This document shows, piece by piece, positions 1 through 7,807 of a stretch of 41,951 nt of DNA. This DNA comes from Rariglobus sp. (GTDB lineage Bacteria; Verrucomicrobiota; Verrucomicrobiia; Opitutales; Opitutaceae). The position numbers and the translations under genes were made by a program. Where the stretch lies: the NCBI GenBank assembly GCA_029266495.1, contig JAQSWS010000025.1, positions 1 to 41,951 on the forward strand, in the 5' to 3' direction. Position 1 is the first letter of the stretch. Each line of letters starts with the position of its first letter. The notes beneath the pieces are model-generated. The model made no database searches. It was not told the DNA's origin and saw only the letters and a list, made by a program, of their open reading frames with translations.

Positions 1-1135
1 CGTAGCCGGTTCGATCGCTCGTGAAGACAACCTTGCTCCCGTCCGGGGAAAACCGCGGGTGAACATGAAGCTGCTGGATTTTCGACGTGCTGCCGTGACG
101 GCAGAGCAGGCGTGATTTACCAAACTCCGAGCCGTCCCGGGCCCATAGGCGCACATGGGCGCCCGCGTCGCCCACGATCAAGTTTGTATTCAATGAATGG
201 ATATGTCCTGTTTCGCCCTGCGCCGGGAATTCACGGACGTTCGTGTTGTCATAGTTCACGAAGCCGAAGAAACCTCCGGTCTCCGCCCGGTGACCGTGAT
301 ACCCGATGGTCACTCCGTCCGCGTGCCAGTATTCATGGCCGATGACCTCCCCCGGGGAAGGCCTGCGCACCGCCCAGGCCTTGGACTGCGCGAGGTCGAG
401 CATCCAGATTCGGTTGTCCACGATGTCCCAAGGGCCTTCGTGACAGAACGAGAGCAGGTCCGGGCGGACGGGGCTGGTGTTGACGTGACCGATCCAGCTG
501 TGCTCCTCCCAGACCACATCCATGGCCCGGCTGTCCACCGCCACGCGGACGATCTGGCTGTGCGGGCGCGCTTCGCAGTATTCACGAAAACCCACATAAC
601 CGTTCAGCAGATCAACCGGGAACCGGTCGGAGAGGTCCTGATAGATGACCGAGTAGATATGAAGCCCGTCGGCCGACACGTTCAGGATGTTGGGCAGGTA
701 GGCCGCAGGACATGACCAAAGGGTGCGCTCGCGATTGGAGAGAAGATCGACCGCGATCAGTTTCTCTCCCCGCCAGAAATAACACTCCGACCGGCACGGG
801 TTGACCGCCGCAAAGAGGAAGCTCGTCTCACGGGGCGGACCGGGCATGTCCTTGTCGGTGTGCTGGGTGATTTCACCGCTCTCCAGCTCGACGCTGAAGA
901 GGTTCGCGCGCCCCATGCGGTCACTGCCGAAGAGCAGACGGCGTCCGTTGTCCCACCAGCCGGGATTGGTAAAATACAAGTGGTGGCTGTTGCCTCTGAA
1001 TGAAGTGAGCTGCCGCACTGTCCTGCCGGACCCGGAATCCCGATGGACAATCAATTCGCGGCGGGAGTGGAGCGGAGCGCGAGGGGTGGAGGACGAGGAT
1101 GCCGGATAGTCGCCGGTAGCGAGAGGTAAGGACAT
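1..1135 (-). CDS. ogl: Oligogalacturonate lyase (PL22), 3' end cut by window edge
   Basis: The frame is open from ATG at 1135 to the left edge (378 codons), with an in-frame TAA just upstream of the ATG. It reads as a TolB-like beta-propeller of the PL22 family, which splits short oligogalacturonides, usually in the cytoplasm, into 4-deoxy-5-keto-uronate units. A QQLHVHPRFSPDG block (Gln354, His357, His359) has the spacing of the metal ligands of the Yersinia enzyme as I recall them. GHEYWHADG (His267) and GHIHS (His311/His313) are candidates for the other catalytic and metal residues. There is no signal peptide, which fits a cytoplasmic enzyme. It lies downstream of the LacI-type gene, with a palindromic operator 47 bp before its start. 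The missing part is probably only the last few residues, since the family is about 390 residues long. Confidence 0.9.
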   Translation of the reverse strand, partial: MSLPLATGDYPASSSSTPRAPLHSRRELIVHRDSGSGRTVRQLTSFRGNSHHLYFTNPGWWDNGRRLLFGSDRMGRANLFSVELESGEITQHTDKDMPGPPRETSFLFAAVNPCRSECYFWRGEKLIAVDLLSNRERTLWSCPAAYLPNILNVSADGLHIYSVIYQDLSDRFPVDLLNGYVGFREYCEARPHSQIVRVAVDSRAMDVVWEEHSWIGHVNTSPVRPDLLSFCHEGPWDIVDNRIWMLDLAQSKAWAVRRPSPGEVIGHEYWHADGVTIGYHGHRAETGGFFGFVNYDNTNVREFPAQGETGHIHSLNTNLIVGDAGAHVRLWARDGSEFGKSRLLCRHGSTSKIQQLHVHPRFSPDGSKVVFTSDRTGY

Positions 1136-1181
1136 GCCGCATTACTCAAACCGCGGAAACGCGCCGGCAATCGGGACTACT

Positions 1182-1195
1182 CGTTACCCGTAACG
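1182..1195. promoter_or_regulatory. Putative LacI-family operator upstream of the lyase gene
   Basis: CGTTAC-CC-GTAACG is a perfect 6+2+6 inverted repeat in the 72-bp gap between the LacI-type gene and the lyase start. The same half-sites recur perfectly at 5650-5663, and degenerately at 5552-5565, in the other promoter region of this locus. A short palindrome with a central CG-type spacing beside a LacI-type gene is typical of GalR/LacI operators. The assignment is inferred. Confidence 0.65.
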
Positions 1196-1207
1196 TTGCG
1201 AGTTGAG

Positions 1208-2248
1208 TCAGCGCCCGGGAACCGATGACCGGAACGTCGACCCCTCCACCCAGGTGCCGGGCAGCAAGACGGTGGTCGCGTGCTCGGGAATGCCCCGGTC
1301 GTTGCGCCGGATCTTGTCAACGAGCAGTTGGACGGCCGTGGCGCCGATCATGTGGTTGTTCTGGTTGACCCCGGAATACTTGGCGGAGGCCGTGTTGACG
1401 TTAAGAATCGAAACGTCGTCCGGAATGCGAAGCCCGCGTTCCCGCACAAACGACTCCATGTGGCGGAACAGCAGGCCCGACGTGATCACCACCTCCGGCC
1501 GGTAACGTTCAAACCAGCGGGCGATCCGCCCCGAGTCTCGATCCGACGTAAGACAAAGCGGAGGAATCGCGGGGAAACCGTCCGCACTTTTCTGCTCCAT
1601 CCAATAGGCGGCCGTGTAGAGGCCTTCGGTCCGTTCGCTGCCATTTTGCGAGAGCAAAAGTCCAATCCGCCGCAGTCCCTTTTCGCGGCATTTATTGAGA
1701 ACCATGCGCATGGACGCGTAGTGATCATGCACGACGAGATCGAACCGCGGGGCAACGAAGGTGTATTCGATCGCGACCGTGTAGAACCTCGGCCAGTCCA
1801 GCTCGAACCACCCGTGTCCCTCGGGTAGCGGCGCAATCACGACGCCGCAGATATTGCGGGCGAGCAGAATCCGGCTCAACCGCGCCGGGGGCAGACCCGC
1901 GTCCCCGGTGATGAACGACTCCACCCGGTAGCCCTGCATCTCGGCGGCTTGGGCGGCTCCCTTGAGATGCTCGGTCCGCGCATCCGCCGCCCGGTCCGCC
2001 CGGGCGATGAAGGCCAGCACGGTCCCGGTCTCGGTCGACGGGCGGACTCGTTTGGCCCGCAGGCTCGCCATGAGGGTGGAGACAAGCGGATTGGGCCGGT
2101 ATCCGACCGTCGCGGCGATTTTGAGAATCTTGGCCCGGGTGTCCTCCGACACACCGGGCCGGCCGCTCAAAGCGCGCGAAGCTGACATCCGCGAAACACC
2201 CGCCTGGTCTGCAATATTCTGGAGCGTTTGCGGGTGCATCAGGGGCAT
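1208..2248 (-). CDS. LacI/GalR-family transcriptional regulator
   Basis: A 346-residue LacI-type regulator. The N-terminal helix-turn-helix (about residues 9-30) reads TLQNIADQAGVSRMSASRAL and is followed by the hinge region with GYRPNP near residue 50. Residues from about 75 onward form a periplasmic-binding-protein-like sensor domain (FIARADRAADARTEHLKGA, GVVIAPLPEG, RIGLLLSQNG). The ATG at 2248 is the first in frame near the domain; 2239 is an equally possible start three codons on. The gene sits 14 bp after the stop of the large beta-helix gene and before the lyase gene, so it is probably co-transcribed with the former. Likely ligand: a pectin-derived sugar, by context only. Likely targets: the CGTTAC-NN-GTAACG palindromes at 1182, 5552 and 5650. 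The same frame stays open far upstream, but that is a shadow through the repeat domains of the neighbouring gene. Confidence 0.93.
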   Translation of the reverse strand: MPLMHPQTLQNIADQAGVSRMSASRALSGRPGVSEDTRAKILKIAATVGYRPNPLVSTLMASLRAKRVRPSTETGTVLAFIARADRAADARTEHLKGAAQAAEMQGYRVESFITGDAGLPPARLSRILLARNICGVVIAPLPEGHGWFELDWPRFYTVAIEYTFVAPRFDLVVHDHYASMRMVLNKCREKGLRRIGLLLSQNGSERTEGLYTAAYWMEQKSADGFPAIPPLCLTSDRDSGRIARWFERYRPEVVITSGLLFRHMESFVRERGLRIPDDVSILNVNTASAKYSGVNQNNHMIGATAVQLLVDKIRRNDRGIPEHATTVLLPGTWVEGSTFRSSVPGR

Positions 2249-2262
2249 CGGGGGAAACAGCG

Positions 2263-5200
2263 TTAGGGCAGGATCGCTATGTTGTCCACGGAGTAGGAGA
2301 AGGAAGCCGTCGCGGCCGTCCCGGTATTTTGCGCCGCAAACCCGAGGTAGGTCCCGTCGGAGGTCGAATTGGCCCGGAAACCGAGAACGGGGGACGCATA
2401 GGTGTTCGTCCCGTCGTCGATCACCGCGCTCCAGCTCCGGGTGGCGGGGTCCACATCGATGGCGAAGCGGTAAACTCTTCCCGCGACCAGGGCACCCAAG
2501 GTTGTGCTGACGGGACTGCCCCCGCCGTTGCGATTGCCATTGAACAACTGCCATCCGGCGCTGCTGGCTTGGATGAGCCAGGTGTCGCTCGAGTCGGTTC
2601 CGGCGGCACCGCCTCCCACCCGGTTGAAGATGGCGTAACGGCTCCCCGTCGGAACGGTATCGGGCCGGAAGTCGAAAAAGAAACGGTGGGATTGCGCGAC
2701 GTTGATCCCGCCCGACGTGCCGTTGAACTGCCGATACACGGCGGCCCCGCCTCCCGCCGCGCTGCTGGTGACGACGGCGGACAAACGGTTCCCGGATGAA
2801 GGTTGAAGCGGGGACGCACTCGATACCGTCGCGGAGATATTGGCGGAATTGCCCAAGGTCTTCCACGTGTCCAGCCAACCGCCTCCCGCCACCCCCGGAC
2901 ACCCGTCGATGACCGCGGCGCTCCCCCCGCTGAAATGAGCGATCGCAGTGGGAGAAATCGACAGGTTGTCCACGGAGTAGGAGAAGGAAGCCGTCGCGGC
3001 CGTCCCGATATTTTGCGCGGCGAAGCCCAGGTAGGTTCCGTCGGAGGTCGAATTGGCCCGAAACCCGAGAACGGGGGATGCATAGGTGTTGATCCCGTCG
3101 TCGATCACCGCGCTCCAGCTCTTGGTGGCGGGGTCCACATTGACGACGAAGCGATAAACCCGTCCGGCGACCAGGGCACCCAAGGTTGTGCTGACGGGAC
3201 TGCCGCCGCCGTTGCGATTGCCGTCGAACAACTGCCACCCGGAGCTGCTGGCTTGGATGAGCCAGGTGTCGTTCGAGTCGGTTCCGGCGGCACCGCCACC
3301 CACCCGGTTGAAGATGGCGTAACGGCTCCCGGTCGGAATGGTCTCGGCTCGGAAATCGAAAAAGAAGCTGTGCGATTGCGCGACATCGACCCCGCCCGAC
3401 GTGCCGTTGAATTGTCGATACACGGCGGCCCCGCCTCCCGCCGCGCTGCTGGCGACGACGGCGGACAGACGGTTCCCGGATGAAGGTTGAAACGGAGACG
3501 CACTCGATACCGTCGCAGAGATGCTGGCGGAGTTGCCCAAGGTCTTCCACGTGTCCAGCCAACCGCCTCCCACCGCTCCCGGATACCCATCAATGACCGC
3601 GGCGTTGCCACCGCTGAAATGGGCGACCGCATGTGTGGACTCCGCGATCCCGGTGGTGAAGCCGGTGCCGGAAGCCGTGGAGGTCGCGCCCACCATCTTG
3701 GTCATGTAAGGGCCGGGACTCGCAACGGTGTTGCCCGAGAGGAGCGTGTTGGTGGATTGGGTGATCCAGATGAGGGCGCCGAGGTCGACGCCGACGTTTA
3801 TGTCGCTAAAAGCGGATGCCGCCATGGGGCCGACAAAACTGTTCCCGACGATCTGCACGTTGTCCGAGGAGGAAACGAGAATGTTCACGCCATGGATGCC
3901 TTCAAAGCGGTTGCCGGCGACAAGAACGTTGTGATGGCCGGCGGGAAGAGGCACGAACTGGCCGAACGCATAGGCGGCGATGGTCAGGCCCGAGCCGTTG
4001 ACCGCTTCCTGTGCAAGCCCGACCTCGGAGAGCGTGTTGTTGAGAACGGAAACATTGTTCGCGAAATCGGATTGCCCCCACGAACCGCCGACCTGGGCGT
4101 AGATCACGATGCCGCCGCCGACGGTGGTCGAGACGACGCAGTCCTGGATCACCCCTCCGGCGGATTGCATGAACATGCCGTGGGCACGTTGATCACGAAC
4201 CACACAGCCCGTGATCTTGAAGCCGGCGCCAATCATGTCGGCGTTGCTCAGCTGCCAGTGAGTCGTGGCGGCAACCGTGCCATCGAAGGTGACCCGATAA
4301 TATTGGGGCGGGTGCGTCGTGAAATAAGTCAGCGATGGGGGCGGGGGCTGTGGCGGGGTGTAGCCGGTCAGAGGGATAATACCGGTGATTGTCGCCGACC
4401 CACGCCCGGAGCCATTCGTATCATAAAAATTCAACAGGTCGCCGACCGCCGCGAAAGGGATCCCGTTGAAGGTGGACGGCCCGTTGATGATCACTTCATT
4501 GCCCGCGACCGATTCGGTGACCAGGCCGAAGATGCCATGAACGGTGATACCGTCGTCGTCCAGTCCCTCGAAAAGGCAGTTCGTCACCTTCGGACCGACC
4601 CTCACACCGCCACTGTTAAAGCCGTCCGCATTGCTGGAGAGCAGCGGAGGAACGGTGGCCCCGGAAGGCGTTTCGGGATAAGTGACCGTGCAGTTAGTAT
4701 ATTCGTTGTTACCGAGCCCGCAGTTTTCTCCGAAACAGTAGCCCGCGCCCCCCTTGATCGTGATGCCGTTGAATTTCATCCCCTGGCAGACACGCACGCC
4801 GAAGTCCGGCAAAACCGTGCCGCGCCACGCGGCGTAATCTCCCGCCATGATCGGACTCGAGGCGGGCAGCGGAGTCTTGAGGTGAAAACGAAACCGGTTC
4901 CCGCCCAAGTCATCGATTTTTGGCGCGGTGCCTCCCGGCACACGGGCAACGTAGATGTCCGGCACATGCGATTTCAGCCGGCGGGAGGTGCCGTCATATA
5001 CATTGAAGACGGGGATCAGGTCGAAGAAGGCGAGGTTCTTGATGTCAGTCGGATAGCCGGCGCAGATGACGATCTCTACACTGGATCTGTCGGTGGCGAT
5101 CGCCTGGATGACGCCCTGCGAGAACGGGATCGTTTGCCGGAGAAAGGTCCCCCCGGTCATCGTGACGCCGGTGCAATTTTCAAATGCGATCGCCCGCTTG

Positions 5201-5478
5201 GTGCGATCGGTGCAAACAAAAACCGCGTCGGTGGCGTCGATCGTGAAGTCCGACATATTCTTGAAATAGAGATGCCACGACGAATTCGAAAGCGGGGGCA
5301 GCATATACGTCCCGGCGGGAACTGTGACCGATGTTTGCCCCGCCTGATAAGCGGCGACAATACCGGCTTGAACCGAGGAGGGATCGGCGGGCGAAATGAC
5401 AGCGTGGACGGACTGGACAATGAAAACGGAGAGTATCCGGGAGACGAATCGAACAAACGAAATGAACGGGGTATTCAT
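2263..5478 (-). CDS. Secreted right-handed beta-helix protein with duplicated C-terminal domains
   Basis: A 1071-residue exported protein. A signal peptide is likely (hydrophobic segment to about residue 26, VHA cleavage). Residues about 30-605 form a parallel beta-helix of the pectate-lyase/glycosidase type, with recurring short units such as CVVRDQRAHGMFMQSAGGVIQDC. Candidate acidic residues lie in NADGFNSG (about 283-290) and GLDDDGITVHG (about 305-315). That DD-x(4)-HG pattern is reminiscent of GH110-like beta-helix glycosidases, but the family is not certain. Residues about 618-845 and 846-1071 are two copies, roughly 88% identical by eye, of a beta-sandwich-like domain (HFSGG..AAVIDG, GFRANSTSDGTYLGFAAQN), probably carbohydrate-binding. 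The beta-helix part is paralogous to the protein at 7808-9697. It diverges from the PEP-CTERM gene at 5751, and the shared gap carries putative LacI operators. Secreted pectin enzyme is an inference from context. Confidence 0.87.
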   Translation of the reverse strand: MNTPFISFVRFVSRILSVFIVQSVHAVISPADPSSVQAGIVAAYQAGQTSVTVPAGTYMLPPLSNSSWHLYFKNMSDFTIDATDAVFVCTDRTKRAIAFENCTGVTMTGGTFLRQTIPFSQGVIQAIATDRSSVEIVICAGYPTDIKNLAFFDLIPVFNVYDGTSRRLKSHVPDIYVARVPGGTAPKIDDLGGNRFRFHLKTPLPASSPIMAGDYAAWRGTVLPDFGVRVCQGMKFNGITIKGGAGYCFGENCGLGNNEYTNCTVTYPETPSGATVPPLLSSNADGFNSGGVRVGPKVTNCLFEGLDDDGITVHGIFGLVTESVAGNEVIINGPSTFNGIPFAAVGDLLNFYDTNGSGRGSATITGIIPLTGYTPPQPPPPSLTYFTTHPPQYYRVTFDGTVAATTHWQLSNADMIGAGFKITGCVVRDQRAHGMFMQSAGGVIQDCVVSTTVGGGIVIYAQVGGSWGQSDFANNVSVLNNTLSEVGLAQEAVNGSGLTIAAYAFGQFVPLPAGHHNVLVAGNRFEGIHGVNILVSSSDNVQIVGNSFVGPMAASAFSDINVGVDLGALIWITQSTNTLLSGNTVASPGPYMTKMVGATSTASGTGFTTGIAESTHAVAHFSGGNAAVIDGYPGAVGGGWLDTWKTLGNSASISATVSSASPFQPSSGNRLSAVVASSAAGGGAAVYRQFNGTSGGVDVAQSHSFFFDFRAETIPTGSRYAIFNRVGGGAAGTDSNDTWLIQASSSGWQLFDGNRNGGGSPVSTTLGALVAGRVYRFVVNVDPATKSWSAVIDDGINTYASPVLGFRANSTSDGTYLGFAAQNIGTAATASFSYSVDNLSISPTAIAHFSGGSAAVIDGCPGVAGGGWLDTWKTLGNSANISATVSSASPLQPSSGNRLSAVVTSSAAGGGAAVYRQFNGTSGGINVAQSHRFFFDFRPDTVPTGSRYAIFNRVGGGAAGTDSSDTWLIQASSAGWQLFNGNRNGGGSPVSTTLGALVAGRVYRFAIDVDPATRSWSAVIDDGTNTYASPVLGFRANSTSDGTYLGFAAQNTGTAATASFSYSVDNIAILP
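2273..3632. repeat. Tandem duplication, 684-bp period, inside the beta-helix gene
   Basis: Two successive units align with an offset of exactly 684 bp (228 codons). For example, GTTGTCCACGGAGTAGGAGA is at 2281 and again at 2965. The match runs to about 2947 and 3632. The two encoded domains differ at about 26 residues by eye. The offset keeps frame, so this is a domain duplication within one protein. Confidence 0.93.
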
Positions 5479-5551
5479 GATGAGGGGTGGGGTAAAAGAA
5501 CGCGTCCGGACTAGTAGCTCCCGGTGTCACCCGTCGTCCATTCCCTGAAAA

Positions 5552-5565
5552 GGTGACTCGTAACG
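5552..5565. promoter_or_regulatory. Degenerate LacI-type operator in divergent promoter region
   Basis: GGTGAC-TC-GTAACG matches the CGTTAC-NN-GTAACG palindrome at 10 of 12 half-site bases. It lies 74 bp upstream of the minus-strand beta-helix start, and its centre is 98 bp from the centre of the perfect site at 5650-5663. That would permit looping between the two sites. Confidence 0.4.
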
Positions 5566-5649
5566 CTTCAGGTTCGCGGGCCTTGAAGCTTTGTTAAGCG
5601 CCAGGGTCACTGCGGGGCCAATCGGAGACCACCCGGCAAGGAGCGAAAA

Positions 5650-5663
5650 CGTTACGAGTAACG
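5650..5663. promoter_or_regulatory. Putative LacI-family operator in divergent promoter region
   Basis: CGTTAC-GA-GTAACG is a perfect palindrome with the same half-sites as the site at 1182-1195. It sits in the 272-bp gap between the divergent genes starting at 5478 (minus) and 5751 (plus), so one regulator could control both transcription units. Confidence 0.65.
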
Positions 5664-5750
5664 TCAGCAGGGCGTTGAGGTCGAGACGACACGAAAACAT
5701 CACTTGGTCGCATCCCCGCACCTTGGTGCAACCACTACCCAATACCCGCC

Positions 5751-6692
5751 ATGCGTTACTTGAAATCCATCGCCCCCGTCATCGCTCTGATGATCCTGCC
5801 CTCGCTTTCCCACGCCCAGGTTCTTCTGTATAATTTCGACGAGACCGGCACCACGGCCACCAATTCCGGTTCGGGCGGCACCACCCACAACCTGACTCTT
5901 AAAAACGCAGCGGGCACCGCGACCGATCAACACTCCGCCTCGGCTGGAGGCGTCGGCGGCGCGACAGGCGATCGATCGTTTGACCTGTCTGCCGCCACGG
6001 GCATGGGCAACTCAGGCGGCGCCTGGACCGGCCCCTACGCGTCGAGCACCACTGCGGGCAACGTCTTCAATTCGGCGAGTTCATTTACCATCGCCGGCTG
6101 GTATAATGCGGCGTCCGCACCAGCGGGAGGCGCCCGGTTGCTGCAATCCAGCAACCTGATTTTATTCTTCAACGCCGGCACCGTGGTCCTGCAAACAAGC
6201 GCCACCAATACGGTCACCAGCGTGGGAACAGTCTTGGGGTCGACGGCCACCAAAGTGAGCTCGTCGGGCGACACCATCACGACGCCGGCCGGTCAATGGG
6301 TCTTCCTGGCTGTCACATTCGACGGAACCGGCACGAATAAAACGGCCACCTTTTACCAGGGGTCTACCAGCGCAAGCGCGTCGCTATCCTCCCAGAGCGT
6401 TGTTTATACCACGACCAACGCCGCCTTGGGGAACAATGCCACCCTGTCGCTCGGAGGGAACGCCACCTCCGGCTCGAACGTTCGTCCCTTTGATGGACTG
6501 TTTGATGACATTCGCGTCTACGCTTCAACCGTGGATGGCAGCGGCGCACTCGGCTCCTCAGCCATTAATGACATCCGCCTTGGGGCCATACCCGAGCCCG
6601 CGAGTTACGCCTCGATCGCCGGGGCGTTGCTCGGATTCCTCGCGCTGGCGAACAGGCGCTCGCACCGGAAAGCGTTCCGTTCGGAAGTCTGA
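5751..6692 (+). CDS. LamG-like PEP-CTERM surface protein
   Basis: 313 residues. The signal peptide ends near residue 22 (LPSLSHA, then QVLLYNF). The body is a LamG/concanavalin-like beta-sandwich: SFTIAGWYNA, QWVFLAVTFDGTG, NATLSLGGNA and VRPFDGLFDDIRVYAS are the usual LamG strand signatures. The C-terminus is a PEP-CTERM sorting signal: PEP at 281-283, a hydrophobic helix (SIAGALLGFLALA), then the basic NRRSHRK. The family role is carbohydrate or surface binding, with processing by exosortase. This is the first gene of the plus-strand run, directly after the LacI-type operator region. It is paralogous to the next gene, which has no PEP-CTERM tail. A catalytic role is not evident. Confidence 0.9.
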   Translation: MRYLKSIAPVIALMILPSLSHAQVLLYNFDETGTTATNSGSGGTTHNLTLKNAAGTATDQHSASAGGVGGATGDRSFDLSAATGMGNSGGAWTGPYASSTTAGNVFNSASSFTIAGWYNAASAPAGGARLLQSSNLILFFNAGTVVLQTSATNTVTSVGTVLGSTATKVSSSGDTITTPAGQWVFLAVTFDGTGTNKTATFYQGSTSASASLSSQSVVYTTTNAALGNNATLSLGGNATSGSNVRPFDGLFDDIRVYASTVDGSGALGSSAINDIRLGAIPEPASYASIAGALLGFLALANRRSHRKAFRSEV

Positions 6693-6728
6693 CACCAGCC
6701 GGTCGCCTCGTTACGCTGAGTTCCCGAT

Positions 6729-6747
6729 GGCAACCGGAGCGGTTGCC
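6729..6747. terminator. Terminator-like hairpin after the PEP-CTERM gene
   Basis: GGCAACCG-GAG-CGGTTGCC forms a perfect 8-bp stem with a 3-base loop, 37 bp after the stop codon. No T-run follows (TAATAAGAATC). It may be a weak or rho-assisted terminator, or an mRNA-stabilising hairpin that adjusts expression of the first gene against the rest of the run. Confidence 0.4.
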
Positions 6748-6820
6748 TAATAAGAATCGTCATGCCCAGCCCACCGCTTCCCGCGGCGGACCGGAGCCCC
6801 TTGCACGTAATCCGTCCCCA

Positions 6821-7696
6821 ATGAATACATACCCCGCCCGCCTCAAACTGCCGCGCCTTTCAACCGCCTTGATCATCGCCTCGCTACTCGGGGGCCTGGG
6901 ATTGGGTCACACGGCACAAGCACAGGAACTCCTTTACCGGTTTAATGAATCCGGGAGCACCTGCATCAATCGCGGCACGGCCGGGAGCGATGCCAACCTG
7001 GGCCTGTATGGGCCGACCGGAGATCCCGGCGATTATCATACCAAGAGTGGCAGCGGCCTTGCCGGACCCGCAGGCTTGGTCTGCCTGAACTTTACCAGCG
7101 CGACCGGCATGGGGACCGGGTTTACGGGACCTTATGCCCGGGGTAAGGCGGGTTCGGTCCTGAACGATGCCGTTTCATTCACCATTACCGGATGGTATAA
7201 CGCCTCCGAGGAACCCGACAACGGCGCGCGGCTCTTTCAGTCGGGCAGCTTGATCCTGTTCTTCAGCAGTGGCCTCATCTTGCAAACCGGCGAAGGAAAT
7301 GCACTCGATAGCATTTCCTCCGTTGCAGGAAAAATTCGCAAAGAACACGGACCCTCTCCGCTCGACGATGCGATTTATTTCGATGAGACAAAACACTGGG
7401 TGTTCTTCGCCGTCACCTACACACGCGGTGCCAACGAAGCCACCGTGACTTTCTATAAAGGAGACTCCCTTCCCACCAGGCCGCTGTCTTTCAACTCGTC
7501 AAAATACATTCGGGATGCCGACTTGATCGGCAACTCTTCACAAATTTACCTGGGCGGCATCGGCGACGCCGACAACGTTCGTCCCTTCAAAGGCCTCTTG
7601 GCGGAAGTCAGGGTTTACGCTTCGAACAAAAACGCCTCCGCGGCGCTCGACGCCGCCGCGATTAAGAAAATCCATCAGGCGGGCCTGGCCAAATAA
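6821..7696 (+). CDS. Secreted LamG-like protein without PEP-CTERM anchor
   Basis: 291 residues from ATG at 6821. This start places a normal signal peptide at the N-terminus (LSTALIIASLLGGLGLGHTAQAQ, cut before ELLYRF); the longer frame from 6743 adds 26 residues of non-signal sequence. The mature part is a LamG-like beta-sandwich parallel to the preceding protein: TGMGTGFTGPYARG, SFTITGWYNASEEP, HWVFFAVTYTRG and VRPFKGLLAEVRVYAS. It ends at AAAIKKIHQAGLAK with no PEP motif or hydrophobic tail. It is therefore expected to be free in the periplasm or medium, whereas its paralogue is anchored. Ligand unknown; pectin-derived glycans are a guess from context. Confidence 0.85.
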   Translation: MNTYPARLKLPRLSTALIIASLLGGLGLGHTAQAQELLYRFNESGSTCINRGTAGSDANLGLYGPTGDPGDYHTKSGSGLAGPAGLVCLNFTSATGMGTGFTGPYARGKAGSVLNDAVSFTITGWYNASEEPDNGARLFQSGSLILFFSSGLILQTGEGNALDSISSVAGKIRKEHGPSPLDDAIYFDETKHWVFFAVTYTRGANEATVTFYKGDSLPTRPLSFNSSKYIRDADLIGNSSQIYLGGIGDADNVRPFKGLLAEVRVYASNKNASAALDAAAIKKIHQAGLAK

Positions 7697-7807
7697 ACAA
7701 CCGGCACCGGCGGCACGCGCAGCTCTTGGGAACCGCCCACCGAGGGACTCCCTGCGCATGCCATGCACGCGCGCGGCGAACCTTCCACGATCATCGCAAT
7801 TTAAACC

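Noticed and set aside
2249-3562. Upstream extension of the LacI-type frame
   Set aside because: Extends through the duplicated domains of the neighbouring gene in another frame; Arg-rich, low-complexity translation without homology.
3487-5514. Long plus-strand frame opposite the beta-helix gene
   Set aside because: No recognisable domain; the real protein on the other strand has a signal peptide and beta-helix repeats.
6710-6723. Fourth LacI-type operator (CGTTACGCTGAGTT)
   Set aside because: Only the left half-site matches; the right half differs at most positions.
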